From positions 1,116,001-1,180,000 of the forward strand of contig NZ_CP116009.1 of the NCBI RefSeq assembly GCF_027941915.1: a stretch of 64,000 bases of DNA, given 5' to 3'. This DNA comes from Ramlibacter tataouinensis. Its GTDB lineage: Bacteria > Pseudomonadota > Gammaproteobacteria > Burkholderiales > Burkholderiaceae_C. The notes under the pieces were generated by a model. The model worked only from the letters and a program-made list of their open reading frames with translations. It did not search any database and had not been told where the DNA came from. The translations under genes were made by a program, and so were the position numbers. Below, in pieces: positions 1-9,643 of this stretch (the first letter of the stretch is position 1; each line of letters opens with the position of its first letter).

Positions 1-723
1 GACGCGGTACGCCCAATGGCGGCTGCGCAGCATTGCACCATCTTTGCACATGAAGGCCAGCGCAGTCCGAGGCTGCTGTCGGGGGCCGACGACAACGGGC
101 CGTGGGTGGCGTTCCGCTGCGGCGCCGTGCATGCACGTGCTTTCGCGAGCCAGGATCCCGTCCGCGAGCTCATCGAGCGAAAGCCTGCAGCCGGTCCGGT
201 CGGCCTCGTCGTGCTCGCCAGGGGGCGTCTCGGCGAGATGCCCATTGGCAATTACCGCGAGGAGTGCATGGAGGCCCTGCACCTTGTCGACAGGCTCTCC
301 CTGCTCATGCGCGTGGCCGAATGCAATTGGCTGGCGGTGCATCTCTACCGCGATGAGGCACACGGCTGCTTCGGCGACGAGGCCATCGAGGCCCTAGTTG
401 GTGTGGCATCGCTGTTGACGCGGTGCGTGGCACGCCATTACGCATGCGACGTCGATGGTCTCGGATCGGTACGCGGCAACGTGACGGAAGGGATCACGGA
501 GCTCGGCGCACGACTGACGGATCGGGAACGCGAGGTTCTCACGCGGATTCTCGATGGGGTGACGGTGAACCGCATTGCCGAAGACTTGAAGCTGCGGCCG
601 ACGACGGTCGCAACCTACCGCATGCGGGCGTACGAGAAACTGGGCATCGCCTCACGCCAGGAACTCTTCGCCACGATGCTGCGGCGCCGCGCGGTGGGCG
701 CTGGCCAGCTGCAGGCGGCGTGA
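1..723 (+). CDS. LuxR-type HTH transcriptional regulator (5' end outside window)
   Basis: The C-terminal part, about residues 165-225 counted from the Met codon at base 16, is a typical LuxR/GerE helix-turn-helix: it begins LTDREREVL and continues through a second helix with TVATYRMRAYEKL and a final GIASRQEL. The first 150 residues show no receiver or autoinducer domain that I recognise. They may be a small-molecule sensing domain. The frame is open to the left edge of the window, and the reading before the internal Met (DAVRP) continues naturally, so the true start probably lies upstream. It precedes a MarR gene and a catabolic cluster on the same strand, so a role in controlling that cluster is a reasonable inference. 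Confidence 0.75.
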   Translation, partial: DAVRPMAAAQHCTIFAHEGQRSPRLLSGADDNGPWVAFRCGAVHARAFASQDPVRELIERKPAAGPVGLVVLARGRLGEMPIGNYREECMEALHLVDRLSLLMRVAECNWLAVHLYRDEAHGCFGDEAIEALVGVASLLTRCVARHYACDVDGLGSVRGNVTEGITELGARLTDREREVLTRILDGVTVNRIAEDLKLRPTTVATYRMRAYEKLGIASRQELFATMLRRRAVGAGQLQAA

Positions 724-751
724 ACATCCAATGGGAGGAGATATCCACACT

Positions 752-1255
752 ATGAAGAAGGGCAGCAACGAACCCGGCAGGGCCGGTCACGGCGGGGTGA
801 TCGACCTTGAGGCGTATTCCGCACCCTCCGACGTGCGTCTGACGGCCATGGAAAAGTACCTTGGGTATCTGGTCCGCAGCCTCGACAGCCGCATCAACGC
901 AAGCTTCCTGCGGGCCCTTGGCGACGAGGACATCACTCCTGCGCGTTTCACAGCGTTGTCGATCATCGCCGCGCACCCGGGCGTAAGGCAGGTAGACATC
1001 GCGCGTGTGCTGGACATCGCCCGGCCGGCGGCCATGAAGGTGGTAAGCCGCCTCGTCGATCTCGGCCTTGTCGAGATGCACCTTATCCCGAGCGACAAGC
1101 GCATCGGGGCGCTGGCACTCACGGAGAAAGGGCACGCAAAGCTCGCCAAGTACGAGGCGGCCGTGGAGGCGCACGAAGACCGGATCTGCAGCAGGCTCAC
1201 CAAGGCGGAGCGTACATCGTTCATCGGGTTGCTTCGCAAGATGCTGGACACCTGA
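752..1255 (+). CDS. MarR-family transcriptional regulator
   Basis: A 167-residue winged-helix protein. The core reads TPARFTALSIIAAHPG, then QVDIARVLDIARPAAMKVV (recognition helix) and LIPSDKRIGALALTEKG, which is the wing with the family's D-R signature. An ATG 21 bases upstream is in frame, but the GGAGGAG at 734-740 lies downstream of it and is well spaced for the ATG at 752, so that start is preferred. MarR proteins are dimeric repressors that often respond to phenolic or other aromatic ligands. Here the gene sits directly in front of an aldehyde dehydrogenase and a CoA-dependent pathway, so it likely controls those genes. The ligand is unknown. Confidence 0.85.
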   Translation: MKKGSNEPGRAGHGGVIDLEAYSAPSDVRLTAMEKYLGYLVRSLDSRINASFLRALGDEDITPARFTALSIIAAHPGVRQVDIARVLDIARPAAMKVVSRLVDLGLVEMHLIPSDKRIGALALTEKGHAKLAKYEAAVEAHEDRICSRLTKAERTSFIGLLRKMLDT

Positions 1256-1289
1256 GGCCCGGCCGGCGCCTCGTCAAACAGGAGACATC

Positions 1290-2759
1290 ATGGAACAGTA
1301 CAAGATGCTCATTGCAGGGCAATGGGTCGACTCTGCCTCCGGGCAATGCTTCGAGAGCATGAACCCCGCCACGGGAAAACCGTGGGCGCTGATCCCGCGC
1401 GGAACGCCCGAAGACGTGGACCGTGCCGTGCGCGCGGCGCACGCTGCCCTGAGGTCGCCTGCCTGGGGCGGCCTGAGCGCGACGGCGCGAGGCGCGTTGC
1501 TGCGCAAGCTGGCGGACCTGCTGGCCTCGGAAGCAGACAGCCTTGCGCGCACCGAAACGCGCGACAACGGCAAATTGATCGCGGAGATGACGCTGCAGCT
1601 GCGCTACCTGCCGCAGTTCCTGTACTACTTCGCAGGGCTGGCCGACAAGGTCGAAGGCAGTGTGCCGCCCATCGAGAAGCCTGGCATCTTCAATTACACC
1701 CGGCTGGAGCCGATCGGCGTCGTGGCCGCGATCACGCCGTGGAATTCGCCGCTGCTGCTCGCAGTGAGCAAGCTTGCCGCAGCACTGGCAGCAGGCTGCA
1801 CCATGGTGATGAAGCCGTCCGAACACGCGTCGGCGTCGTTGCTGGAGTTCGCGCGCCTGATCGAGCGAGCCGGCATTCCGGCCGGCGTGGTGAACGTCAT
1901 CACGGGTTTCGGCAATGAGATCGGAGACGCGATCGTTTCTCACCCCAAGGTGGCGAAGATCGCGTTCACAGGCGGCGAGGTGGGTGGAAGAGCCATCAGC
2001 CAGCTCGCCGCCAGAGATTTCAAGAGCGTGACGCTCGAGCTCGGTGGCAAGTCGCCGAACATCGTATTCGACGACGCCATCATCGACGACGCGGTCAAGG
2101 GGGCGATCTCCGGCATCTTCGCCGCTTCCGGGCAGACGTGCATCGCCGGTTCCCGGCTGCTGCTGTCACGCAGGATTCATGATGAATTCGTGGAGAAACT
2201 GCTCACGTTCGCCCGACAGGCGCGCATCGGCGATCCCGCGAGCATGGATACGCAGGTGGGGCCAATCACTACTGCGCAGCAGTACGACCGGGTGCTCGGC
2301 TACATCGAGATCGCGAAGCAGGAGGGAGCGAAGTGTGTTCTCGGTGGTAACCGCATTGCGGGCGAAGGGCTTTTCGTCGAGCCGACGATCTTCACCGGCG
2401 TCCACAACCACATGCGCATCGCGCAGGAGGAGGTGTTCGGGCCGGTGCTCTCGGTGATTCCGTTCGACAGCGACGAAGAGGCCATCGAGATCGCGAACGA
2501 CACACTCTACGGCTTGGCTGCAGGGGTATGGACGCAGAGCATGAAGCGGGCGTTCACGGTGTCAAACCGCATCGAGGCAGGAACGGTCTGGGTCAACACG
2601 TATCGTGCGGCGAGCTTCATGTCCCCCTTCGGCGGATACAAGCACAGCGGCATCGGCCGCGAGAACGGCGTGGACAGCATTCGGGAGTACCTCCAGACCA
2701 AGAGCGTCTGGATGAACTATGGCGCCGACGTGCCCAACCCCTTCGTCATGCGGATCTGA
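1290..2759 (+). CDS. NAD(P)-dependent aldehyde dehydrogenase
   Basis: A full-length 489-residue aldehyde dehydrogenase that oxidises an aldehyde to the acid with NAD(P)+. The catalytic pair is visible: Glu250 in TLELGGKSP and Cys284 in SGQTCIAGSR. The cofactor segment ITPWNSPLL and the motif EEVFGPVLSVIPF are also present. The start is fixed by AGGAGACA ending three bases before the ATG; a longer in-frame reading upstream overlaps the MarR gene and has no site. The family cannot be narrowed to one substrate from sequence alone; benzaldehyde-type and semialdehyde-type substrates are both possible. It is the first structural gene of the cluster. Confidence 0.9.
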   Translation: MEQYKMLIAGQWVDSASGQCFESMNPATGKPWALIPRGTPEDVDRAVRAAHAALRSPAWGGLSATARGALLRKLADLLASEADSLARTETRDNGKLIAEMTLQLRYLPQFLYYFAGLADKVEGSVPPIEKPGIFNYTRLEPIGVVAAITPWNSPLLLAVSKLAAALAAGCTMVMKPSEHASASLLEFARLIERAGIPAGVVNVITGFGNEIGDAIVSHPKVAKIAFTGGEVGGRAISQLAARDFKSVTLELGGKSPNIVFDDAIIDDAVKGAISGIFAASGQTCIAGSRLLLSRRIHDEFVEKLLTFARQARIGDPASMDTQVGPITTAQQYDRVLGYIEIAKQEGAKCVLGGNRIAGEGLFVEPTIFTGVHNHMRIAQEEVFGPVLSVIPFDSDEEAIEIANDTLYGLAAGVWTQSMKRAFTVSNRIEAGTVWVNTYRAASFMSPFGGYKHSGIGRENGVDSIREYLQTKSVWMNYGADVPNPFVMRI

Positions 2760-2781
2760 GTTGAGCAGAGGAGACCAACAG

Positions 2782-3720
2782 ATGGACAGCAACGTTCAGG
2801 CACCGATCCAGCCGGCTGCGAAGATCGGCTTCATCGGAATGGGGTCGATGGGCGGCGGGATGGCCATCAATCTCGCAAGGAAGGGCTTCACCGTGCGCGC
2901 ATTCGACCTCGCGCCGGCAGCCCGCGAGAGATTCGAGCGTGAGACCGGCGTCCCCTGCGTCGAGACGGCACGGGATGCTTTCACCGGGGTGGACGCCGTG
3001 GTTCTCATGCTTGGAGACGGAAAGGTCGTGCGCAAGGTGTTGATCGGCGGCGGAGGCGACGTCCCGATCAGTGCCGCGTCGCGCGGCACGCTGGTGATCG
3101 ACTGCAGTTCCTCCGCGCCTCCCGATACACAAGCACTCGGCCGCGAGCTGGCTGAATTGGGCATTGGTCTCATCGATGCGCCTGTTTCCGGCGCGATGAA
3201 GGGCGCCAATGAAGGAACGCTGACCCTGATGGCCGGGGGGCCTGATGAACTCGTGAAGCGGGCCGATCCGATCCTCAGGGCAATGGGGAGCTCGATCTTC
3301 CACACCGGGCCGCTCGGGTCCGGTCATGCGATGAAGACGATCAACAACTTCATCGCCGCATCGGGAATGATTGCTGCACTGGAAGGCATCCTGGTCGGAA
3401 AGAAGTATGGACTCGATCCCGAGAGGATGATCGACATCCTGAATGTGTCCTACGGCCGCAATGCTGCGACCGAGTGGGTCATCCGCCAGCAGGTCCTCTC
3501 CGGCAAGTTTGCGGCGAACTTCGCGATGTGGCTGGCAGCCAAGGATGCACGCATCATGGCCGAAACGGCCGAGCACATCGGGTATGCGGCTACCCTGCCG
3601 CGCGACGTATTCGGGATCTTCGAAGCTGCCCGGGAAAAGCTGGGCGACAACGTGGACTTCACGCACGTCGTGGAGCAGCTCGACACGCTTTGGCGCGACG
3701 GCGGCAGCGCGCGACAATGA
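2782..3720 (+). CDS. NAD-binding beta-hydroxyacid dehydrogenase (3-hydroxyisobutyrate dehydrogenase type)
   Basis: A 312-residue member of the 3-hydroxyisobutyrate/tartronate-semialdehyde reductase family. The N-terminal Rossmann motif is GFIGMGSMGGGMAINL, the substrate loop is DAPVSGAMKGANEGTL, and the catalytic lysine is Lys185 in GHAMKTINNF. These enzymes oxidise a beta-hydroxy acid, or reduce the matching semialdehyde, with NAD(P). An AGAGGAGA ribosome site precedes the ATG by seven bases. The last bases overlap the next gene through ATGA, which indicates translational coupling to the PrpD-like gene. Valine-type 3-hydroxyisobutyrate chemistry is possible, but the neighbours do not prove it. 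Confidence 0.87.
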   Translation: MDSNVQAPIQPAAKIGFIGMGSMGGGMAINLARKGFTVRAFDLAPAARERFERETGVPCVETARDAFTGVDAVVLMLGDGKVVRKVLIGGGGDVPISAASRGTLVIDCSSSAPPDTQALGRELAELGIGLIDAPVSGAMKGANEGTLTLMAGGPDELVKRADPILRAMGSSIFHTGPLGSGHAMKTINNFIAASGMIAALEGILVGKKYGLDPERMIDILNVSYGRNAATEWVIRQQVLSGKFAANFAMWLAAKDARIMAETAEHIGYAATLPRDVFGIFEAAREKLGDNVDFTHVVEQLDTLWRDGGSARQ

Positions 3721-5117
3721 CAGTGCCATTGCAGGCCGCCCCAGGCGCGGGGCTCTCGCGCGTGCTCGCCGAGCATGCGGCTGCGGCGGATGTCGCCGCC
3801 ATGCCTCAGGCTGCCGTGACCGCGACCAAGGCGAGCATCCTCGATCAGATCGGCGTGATCCTGACGGCAAGCGGCCTGAGCGACGAGTGCCGCCCCTTCA
3901 TCCGGATGGCGCGTGAGGAGGGAGGCGGTGGCTCCACCGTACTCGGTTGCGGGTTTCGCGCTTCGATGGGGATGGCGGCGTTCGCGAACGGGGCCATGGC
4001 GCATGCGCTCGACTACGAAGACACGCATGACGAAACACTCGTGCACCCAATGGCGGCGGTCCTTCCGGCTGCGCTCGCCGTAGCGGAAGCAATCGGCGCC
4101 AGTGGCCGGGATCTGCTCGCCGCAGTCGCCGTAGGCGCCGACATCAGCTGCCGCATCGGGCAGGCGTTCGAGGGTAACCCTGAGCGCCGTGATGGATTCC
4201 TTCTCCTGCCCTTCGTGGGTGCGTATGGCGCCACCGCAGCGGTCGGCAGGCTGCTCCGGAGCGACGCGGACCGGATCGAGCAAGCCTTGTCCCTCGTTTT
4301 CTTCCAGATCGCCGGCAGCGCTGCGGTGCAGCGCTATGGCGCGTCCCACATCCGCGGTGTTCGTGACGCCTTCAATGCCCGGGCTGCCGTGACGGCAGCG
4401 ATGCTCGCCCACGATGGCGTCAACGGCTTCGACCGGCCGCTCGAAGGAGAGGCAGGCTACTTCGCCCTGTATGCGGGAGGTCGCTTCAGCTCAGACAAGG
4501 CGCTGGCCAGCCTTGGAGAGCGGTACGAGATCGAGCGCGTCAGCTACAAACCTTGGCCGGCTTGCAGGGGAACGCACGCATTCATCGAAGCAGCTCTCTC
4601 GATTGCGTCCCGGCATGCCATCGACGCCTCTCGCATCGAGGGCATCCATGCGACCGTGAGCCCCTTCTTCCGCGTGTTGTGCGAGCCGCGGGACGTCCGC
4701 ACGGGGCCGGCGAACAGCGTTACCGCGAAATTCAGCATCCCCTTCACCGTTGCCGTTGCATTGGCGCGGAGAGGCGTGTCCTTCGACCACTTCACGGAAG
4801 CTGGCTTGCGCGATCCCGAGGTGCTCCGCCTGGCGCGTCTGGTCAGTCATGAGGTCGCGCCGCAGTGGGGGCAGGCCGAATCGACGCGCGGGGCGCTGGA
4901 GCTGCGCTTGACCAGCGGGGAGTGCTTCCGGGAGGAGGTGATCTACCCCCGTGGGCACCCCCGGAATCCGATGTCCTCGGCGGAACTGCGGCAAAAGTTC
5001 CTCGCCTGCGCCTCGCACGCCCAGGTGCACCTGGCGGGCACCGCCGCGGAGCAACTGGCGGAGCGGATCGAACGCCTCGAGAGTTTGCAGCGAGCCACCG
5101 ACCTGCTCCCGTCCTAA
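3717..5117 (+). CDS. MmgE/PrpD family protein
   Basis: A 466-residue member of the MmgE/PrpD family, which includes 2-methylcitrate dehydratase and cis-aconitate decarboxylase. Recognisable segments are GFRASMGMAAFANGAMAHAL followed by DYEDTHDE near residue 100, and the later KPWPACRGTHAFIEAAL region. The length is normal for the family. The start overlaps the stop of the dehydrogenase before it (ATGA). The substrate is probably a hydroxylated or tricarboxylate-like acid, but many members sit in catabolic clusters with no known reaction. Its 3' end abuts, with no gap, the end of the convergent Bug receptor gene. Confidence 0.85.
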   Translation: MTVPLQAAPGAGLSRVLAEHAAAADVAAMPQAAVTATKASILDQIGVILTASGLSDECRPFIRMAREEGGGGSTVLGCGFRASMGMAAFANGAMAHALDYEDTHDETLVHPMAAVLPAALAVAEAIGASGRDLLAAVAVGADISCRIGQAFEGNPERRDGFLLLPFVGAYGATAAVGRLLRSDADRIEQALSLVFFQIAGSAAVQRYGASHIRGVRDAFNARAAVTAAMLAHDGVNGFDRPLEGEAGYFALYAGGRFSSDKALASLGERYEIERVSYKPWPACRGTHAFIEAALSIASRHAIDASRIEGIHATVSPFFRVLCEPRDVRTGPANSVTAKFSIPFTVAVALARRGVSFDHFTEAGLRDPEVLRLARLVSHEVAPQWGQAESTRGALELRLTSGECFREEVIYPRGHPRNPMSSAELRQKFLACASHAQVHLAGTAAEQLAERIERLESLQRATDLLPS

Positions 5118-6080
5118 TCAATTTACCTTGATGCCGAGCGTCTCGACCAGCTTGCGATTGCGCGAGCCGGTCTGGATCGCCTCGGCGCGGAATTCGGCCG
5201 GCGATCGCGACGGGCTCGGCTCGTATCCCAGCGCATGCAGCTTGGCCTGCACGTCATGATCCGCGAGCGCCTTGCTGCTTGCGTCGAACAGCTTTTGCGT
5301 CACGTCCGCGGGCATTCCGGCGGGCCCCGCAAGCGAGAACCAGTAGGTTACGTCGAAGTCCTTCAGGCCCTGTTCTGCCAAGGTCGGCACGCCCTCGGCC
5401 AAGGAGGATCGCCTGGGTGCCGTGATACCCATGGCAAGGAGCTTGCCGTCCTTGACCATCGGCATGACCGAGCTCGGTACGGCGAACGTCACGGGAACAT
5501 CGCCGCCGACGACAGCCACCACCGCCGGCGCGCCGCCCTTGTAGGGCACCTGATTGAGCTTCAGCCCGGAAAGCCGGCTGAAGTTCTCCATGATGATGGC
5601 GGGGTAAAGGCCCTGCGTCGAAGCGACAAAAACCTCGTTGTTGGTCGCCTTGGACTTCAGTTCCGCGATATTGCGGGTCCCGAAGTTGCGGTTCGCCGCC
5701 ATGACGAAGAATGTGCTGGCCAACTTCGAAACCATGGTAAAGCTGTTTTCGTCGTACTTCACGTTCGGCTGGAACATCGCCTTGTCGGGCCCATAGACAG
5801 AATCCGGCGCAAGCAGGAGCGTGTACCCGTCGGGCGCCGCTGAAGCAACGAACGAGGCCGCCAGGGTCGTGCCGGCACCGGGCCTGTTCTCGATGAGGAT
5901 CGGCTGCTTCAGCGTCCGCGACATGTGATCGGCCAGGACGCGGGCCACGCTGTCGCCTCCACCCCCGGGGGGAAATCCAACGACGAGCTTGATTGGCCTA
6001 TTGGGGTATTCCTGCGCTGCGGCGGCACAGGCGGCAAATGCCATGGCGGCAGCCAGGGTTTTGAGGTAGGGAAAACGCAT
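5118..6080 (-). CDS. Bug-family (TctC-type) periplasmic solute-binding protein
   Basis: A tripartite tricarboxylate transporter receptor of about 320 residues. The N-terminus MRFPYLKTLAAAMAFAACAA is a signal peptide, and the mature part opens with YPNRPIKLVVGFPPGGGGD, the family hallmark. Two adjacent ATG codons exist; the second is chosen because AGGAGACA is spaced from it as in other genes here. No TctA or TctB genes lie nearby, so it is an orphan receptor that must use a shared membrane pair or act as a sensor. It points against the flanking catabolic genes and is divergent from the thiolase, with 210 bases between them. Confidence 0.88.
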   Translation of the reverse strand: MRFPYLKTLAAAMAFAACAAAAQEYPNRPIKLVVGFPPGGGGDSVARVLADHMSRTLKQPILIENRPGAGTTLAASFVASAAPDGYTLLLAPDSVYGPDKAMFQPNVKYDENSFTMVSKLASTFFVMAANRNFGTRNIAELKSKATNNEVFVASTQGLYPAIIMENFSRLSGLKLNQVPYKGGAPAVVAVVGGDVPVTFAVPSSVMPMVKDGKLLAMGITAPRRSSLAEGVPTLAEQGLKDFDVTYWFSLAGPAGMPADVTQKLFDASSKALADHDVQAKLHALGYEPSPSRSPAEFRAEAIQTGSRNRKLVETLGIKVN

Positions 6081-6149
6081 CATGTCTCCTTCGAAGTGGT
6101 GGAGGTCACCTCCCGCAGGAGCGATTCTGGGCAAAACGAGCGAGCGCTG

Positions 6150-6169
6150 TGTCGTATCGGACAACGACA
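6150..6169. promoter_or_regulatory. Candidate operator palindrome between Bug gene and thiolase
   Basis: TGTCGT and ACGACA form perfect six-base inverted arms around an eight-base spacer, in the divergent intergenic region of the Bug receptor and the thiolase. It could bind one of the cluster regulators. There is no second clear copy to support it. Confidence 0.3.
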
Positions 6170-6290
6170 CCGGCCCGCTGTCGTAGTTCGAGATGACAGC
6201 CAGCATCCCCTCGCTCGCTTAACCTTTCCGCAATCCTCGTGATAAGCAGCCAACCATGAACTTCCAGCCCTACCCGCGGAGGCCCTCCTG

Positions 6291-7499
6291 ATGGCCGATG
6301 CGCTCATCTTCGACGCGGTGCGCACGCCGCGTGGTTCCGGTCGCCCGAGCGGCGCGCTGCACACGCTGGCGCCGATCGATCTTGGTGCGACCGTGCTGAG
6401 GGCGCTTCGCGCGCGCACCGGCTTCGACCGTCTTCCCGTGGAAGACGTGATCTTCGGTGTGGGCGATGCCGTCGACGACCAGGGCGCCAACCTGGCACGG
6501 GCGTCGGCCCTCCATGCGGGACTCGACGTCGGCACGCCCGGTTCGGTGATCAGCCGGTTCTGTTCGTCCGGCCTGGATGCAGTGAACCTCGCTGCAGCCA
6601 AAGTGGCGGCCGGCCACGGCGACCTGGTCGTTGCCGGCGGGGTCGAGATGATGTCCCTCATTCCGATCGCCGGCACCGGAGGCGCCTGGGGCAGCGACGC
6701 CAGCTTCAATACGACCACCAACTTCACGCCCCTCGGACTGGCTGCCGACTTGCTTGCCACTCTCGACGGACATACGCGAGAGTTGGTCGACTCCTACGCG
6801 GCAGAGTCCCAGGCACGGGCGGAGCGGGCCTGGGAGGAGGGCCGCTTCGAACAGTCCATCGTGCCGGTGACCGACTTCAACAGTGAGACCTGCCTCGCGC
6901 GCGACGAACACATGCGACCCGGAACGACGGTCGAAGCGCTCGGCAAGCTGAAACCCGCCTTCGCAGACATGGCTACGAAGGGAGGCTTTGGCGAGACGGT
7001 GAAGAAACGCTATCCGCAGGTGAACCGCCTCCGACACGTCCACACCGGCGGCAACTCCTCCGGCGTCGTGGACGGCGCCAGCGCGCTGCTGATCGGCTCC
7101 GCGGAAGCGGGCGCGAAGCTCGGTCTCAAACCGCGCGCGCGGATCACTTCGACCGCGACGGCCGCGTGCGATCCCTGCCTGATGCTCGTCGCCCCGGCGG
7201 AGGCGACCCGGAGGGCAGCTGCGCGTCGGGGGTACTCACTCGACGACATCGACCTCTTCGAAGTCAACGAAGCGTTCGCCTCCGTTGTCCTGCGTTTCAT
7301 GAGCGACACGGGCGTTCCGCACTCGAAGGTGAACGTGAACGGCGGAGCGATTGCACTGGGGCATCCGATCGGTGCGACCGGGGGCATTCTCGTGGGAACA
7401 CTGCTGGACGAGCTCGAACGGCGCGATGCGAAGCGCGGGATCGTGACCCTCTGCGTGGGCCTGGGCATGGGCGTGGCAACGCTGATTGAACGCGTTTGA
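6291..7499 (+). CDS. Acetyl-CoA acyltransferase (thiolase)
   Basis: A 402-residue thiolase II-type enzyme that cleaves a 3-ketoacyl-CoA with CoA. The nucleophile is Cys91 in SRFCSSGLDA, the histidine motif is NEAFASVVL, and the C-terminal GHPIGATGG and CVGLGMG motifs carry the second histidine and the base cysteine. The start is the first ATG of the frame. It opens a run of same-strand genes reaching to about 15.7 kb and is followed at once by a multifunctional beta-oxidation protein, so it probably performs the last step of a chain-shortening route. Confidence 0.92.
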   Translation: MADALIFDAVRTPRGSGRPSGALHTLAPIDLGATVLRALRARTGFDRLPVEDVIFGVGDAVDDQGANLARASALHAGLDVGTPGSVISRFCSSGLDAVNLAAAKVAAGHGDLVVAGGVEMMSLIPIAGTGGAWGSDASFNTTTNFTPLGLAADLLATLDGHTRELVDSYAAESQARAERAWEEGRFEQSIVPVTDFNSETCLARDEHMRPGTTVEALGKLKPAFADMATKGGFGETVKKRYPQVNRLRHVHTGGNSSGVVDGASALLIGSAEAGAKLGLKPRARITSTATAACDPCLMLVAPAEATRRAAARRGYSLDDIDLFEVNEAFASVVLRFMSDTGVPHSKVNVNGGAIALGHPIGATGGILVGTLLDELERRDAKRGIVTLCVGLGMGVATLIERV

Positions 7500-7516
7500 G
7501 CAAAGGGCGAGCAAGA

Positions 7517-9643
7517 ATGATCCGGCAACAAGACCTGGGCGATGGCGTCGTCGCCCTGATGTTCGCGTGCGGGGGGGCGGTGAACACCCTCGACGGAAAT
7601 ACCAATCGGACCTTCGGCGACATGCTGTCGAAGCTCCTGGAGGACGACGCCGTCCGCGGCATCGTCATTGGTTCGGACAAGAGTGATTTCGTTGCAGGCG
7701 GGGACCTGGACGAACTGCTGGCCGCGAGGACGCCTGCAGAGATCAAGCAGATCGTCATCCCCATGCTGCAGGCGCTGCGCCGCATGGAACAGGGCGGGAA
7801 GCCGGTCGTCGCTGCGCTGCCGGGAACGGCACTTGGCGGGGGTCTCGAGATTGCGTTGGCCTGCCATCGCCGCATTGCCGCCGAGAACGCGCACGCCCGG
7901 TTCGGCTTTCCGGAGGCGACCTTGGGGTTGATGCCCGGCGCCGGCGGAACCCAGCGCCTCCCGCGATTGATCGGCATCACCGCAGCGGCGCCGCTGCTGC
8001 TGGAGGGCAGGCGCCTGCCTTTGAAGGACGCCGTCGCCGCAGGGATCATCGACGAAGTGGTTTCCGGCGAGGAGCTGCTGTCGGCCGCGAAGGCGTGGGC
8101 ACTGGCGAATCCCGTGGCGAGCCAGCCGTGGGACCGCAAGGGCTTCGTCCTCCCGGATTTTGCGGTGCAGTCGCAGCAAGGTCGCCAGTTCTTCCTGGGC
8201 GCCTGGGCGCGGTCGAAGAAGAGCGCGGGCGGGAACGACGAGGCCGCCGAAGCCATCCTGCGCGTGCTGCAGCAGGGACTCGAACGTGGCCTTGACGCCG
8301 GAATCGGGATCGAGACGCGTCATTTCGCGAGGCTCGCGAGCGGGAACGCTGCAAAGAACAAGATCCGGACGCTCTTCCACGGCGTCAACCGCGCCAGGTC
8401 GATGAAGATGCGACCAACCGGACTGCCGTCGTCGACCGTCAGGCGACTGGCGGTGCTGGGTGGCGGCGTGATGGGGCGCGGGGTTGCGCAAGTGGCTGCC
8501 ACCGCTGGAATCGAGGTGGTGCTGCTCGAAGTCGATGCCGACGCTGCGCGTCGCAGCGTGGAGGCAATCCGCTCCTACGCGACGAAGGAGGCTGAGAAGG
8601 GTCGCCTGAAGATCGGCGTGGACGCGCTCCTCGCGAGAATCCAGCCGGTGGCGGACTACGCAGCCCTGGCAGGCTGCGATTTCGCAGTGGAGGCCGTGTT
8701 CGAGAAGGCTGAAGTCAAGCGCGACGTGCTCTCGCGGGCCGCGGCGGTTCTCGGCAGCGAGGTTCCGATCGCGAGCAATACGTCCACCATGCCGATCACG
8801 GGGCTGGCGCAGCATGTCCTGCAGCCGCAGCGGGTCATCGGCCTGCACTTTTTCTCGCCGGTGGACCGGATGCCGCTGGTCGAAGTCATCCGCGCTCGGA
8901 AGACCGACGACGCCACGCTGGCGAGGGCGCTCGATTTCCTGAAGCAGCTGCAGAAGACGCCCGTGGTCGTCAATGACGGTCTCGGATTCTTCACGAGTCG
9001 GATCGTCACGACCTATTCCAGCGAAACGCTGAACCTGATCGGAGAAGGTATCCCGCCTCAATGGATCGACAATGCCGCGGTCAATGCCGGCTTCGCCATC
9101 GGTGGGGCTTCACTGGCCGAACTCACCACATTGCCGCTTCTGAAGGACATCCTTGCATCCATGCGCGGCGATGGCCGCCGCGTCGCCAACGCCGGCAATA
9201 TCGCGGAGGAGACGGTTGCCAAGCTGTTGTCGCTCGGCCGTGTTGGCAAGGCTGCCGGCAAGGGGCTGTATGACTGGGGCCCGGAGGGTCGAGACCTGTG
9301 GCCCGGTCTCGCCGAGGTTTTCCCCGGCCGTACCCCCCCGGATGAGGAGGTGATCCGCAAGCGCCTCTTCCACGTGCAGTCGCTCGAAGCAGTTCGTTGT
9401 CTCGAGGACGGCGTGCTCTCGCAGCCTCTGGACGGCGACGTTGCGGCCGTGCTCGGCTGGGGCTATCCGAGCTGGCTCGGTGGCCCTTTCGGGTACATCG
9501 ATCGCATCGGCGCGGCGCCATTCGTCACGGAGTGCGAAGATCTCGCGGCCCGGTTCGGCGCTCGCTTCACCCCTCCGGAGACACTGCGGCGCATGGCGGC
9601 ATCTGGTGGGGCGTTCTACGCCACGAAGGAGGCTGCCCGATGA
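7517..9643 (+). CDS. Multifunctional enoyl-CoA hydratase / 3-hydroxyacyl-CoA dehydrogenase (FadB/FadJ type)
   Basis: A 708-residue fusion. Residues 1-190 are a crotonase domain with GTALGGGLEIALACHRRIA and PEATLGLMPGAGGTQRLP, including both glutamates expected for hydratase activity. An NAD-binding 3-hydroxyacyl-CoA dehydrogenase domain follows, with GGGVMGRGVAQVA near residue 315, SNTSTMPI and GLHFFSPVDRMPLVEV, then two C-terminal dehydrogenase domains. The enzyme hydrates an enoyl-CoA and oxidises the resulting hydroxyacyl-CoA. A TTG upstream overlaps the thiolase stop, but the ATG is the better start. The stop overlaps the following ATG (ATGA). Confidence 0.92.
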   Translation: MIRQQDLGDGVVALMFACGGAVNTLDGNTNRTFGDMLSKLLEDDAVRGIVIGSDKSDFVAGGDLDELLAARTPAEIKQIVIPMLQALRRMEQGGKPVVAALPGTALGGGLEIALACHRRIAAENAHARFGFPEATLGLMPGAGGTQRLPRLIGITAAAPLLLEGRRLPLKDAVAAGIIDEVVSGEELLSAAKAWALANPVASQPWDRKGFVLPDFAVQSQQGRQFFLGAWARSKKSAGGNDEAAEAILRVLQQGLERGLDAGIGIETRHFARLASGNAAKNKIRTLFHGVNRARSMKMRPTGLPSSTVRRLAVLGGGVMGRGVAQVAATAGIEVVLLEVDADAARRSVEAIRSYATKEAEKGRLKIGVDALLARIQPVADYAALAGCDFAVEAVFEKAEVKRDVLSRAAAVLGSEVPIASNTSTMPITGLAQHVLQPQRVIGLHFFSPVDRMPLVEVIRARKTDDATLARALDFLKQLQKTPVVVNDGLGFFTSRIVTTYSSETLNLIGEGIPPQWIDNAAVNAGFAIGGASLAELTTLPLLKDILASMRGDGRRVANAGNIAEETVAKLLSLGRVGKAAGKGLYDWGPEGRDLWPGLAEVFPGRTPPDEEVIRKRLFHVQSLEAVRCLEDGVLSQPLDGDVAAVLGWGYPSWLGGPFGYIDRIGAAPFVTECEDLAARFGARFTPPETLRRMAASGGAFYATKEAAR

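Noticed and set aside
7010-9061. Minus-strand frame of more than 680 codons opposite the multifunctional beta-oxidation gene
   Set aside because: No domain or ribosome site, and the plus strand carries a complete enzyme.
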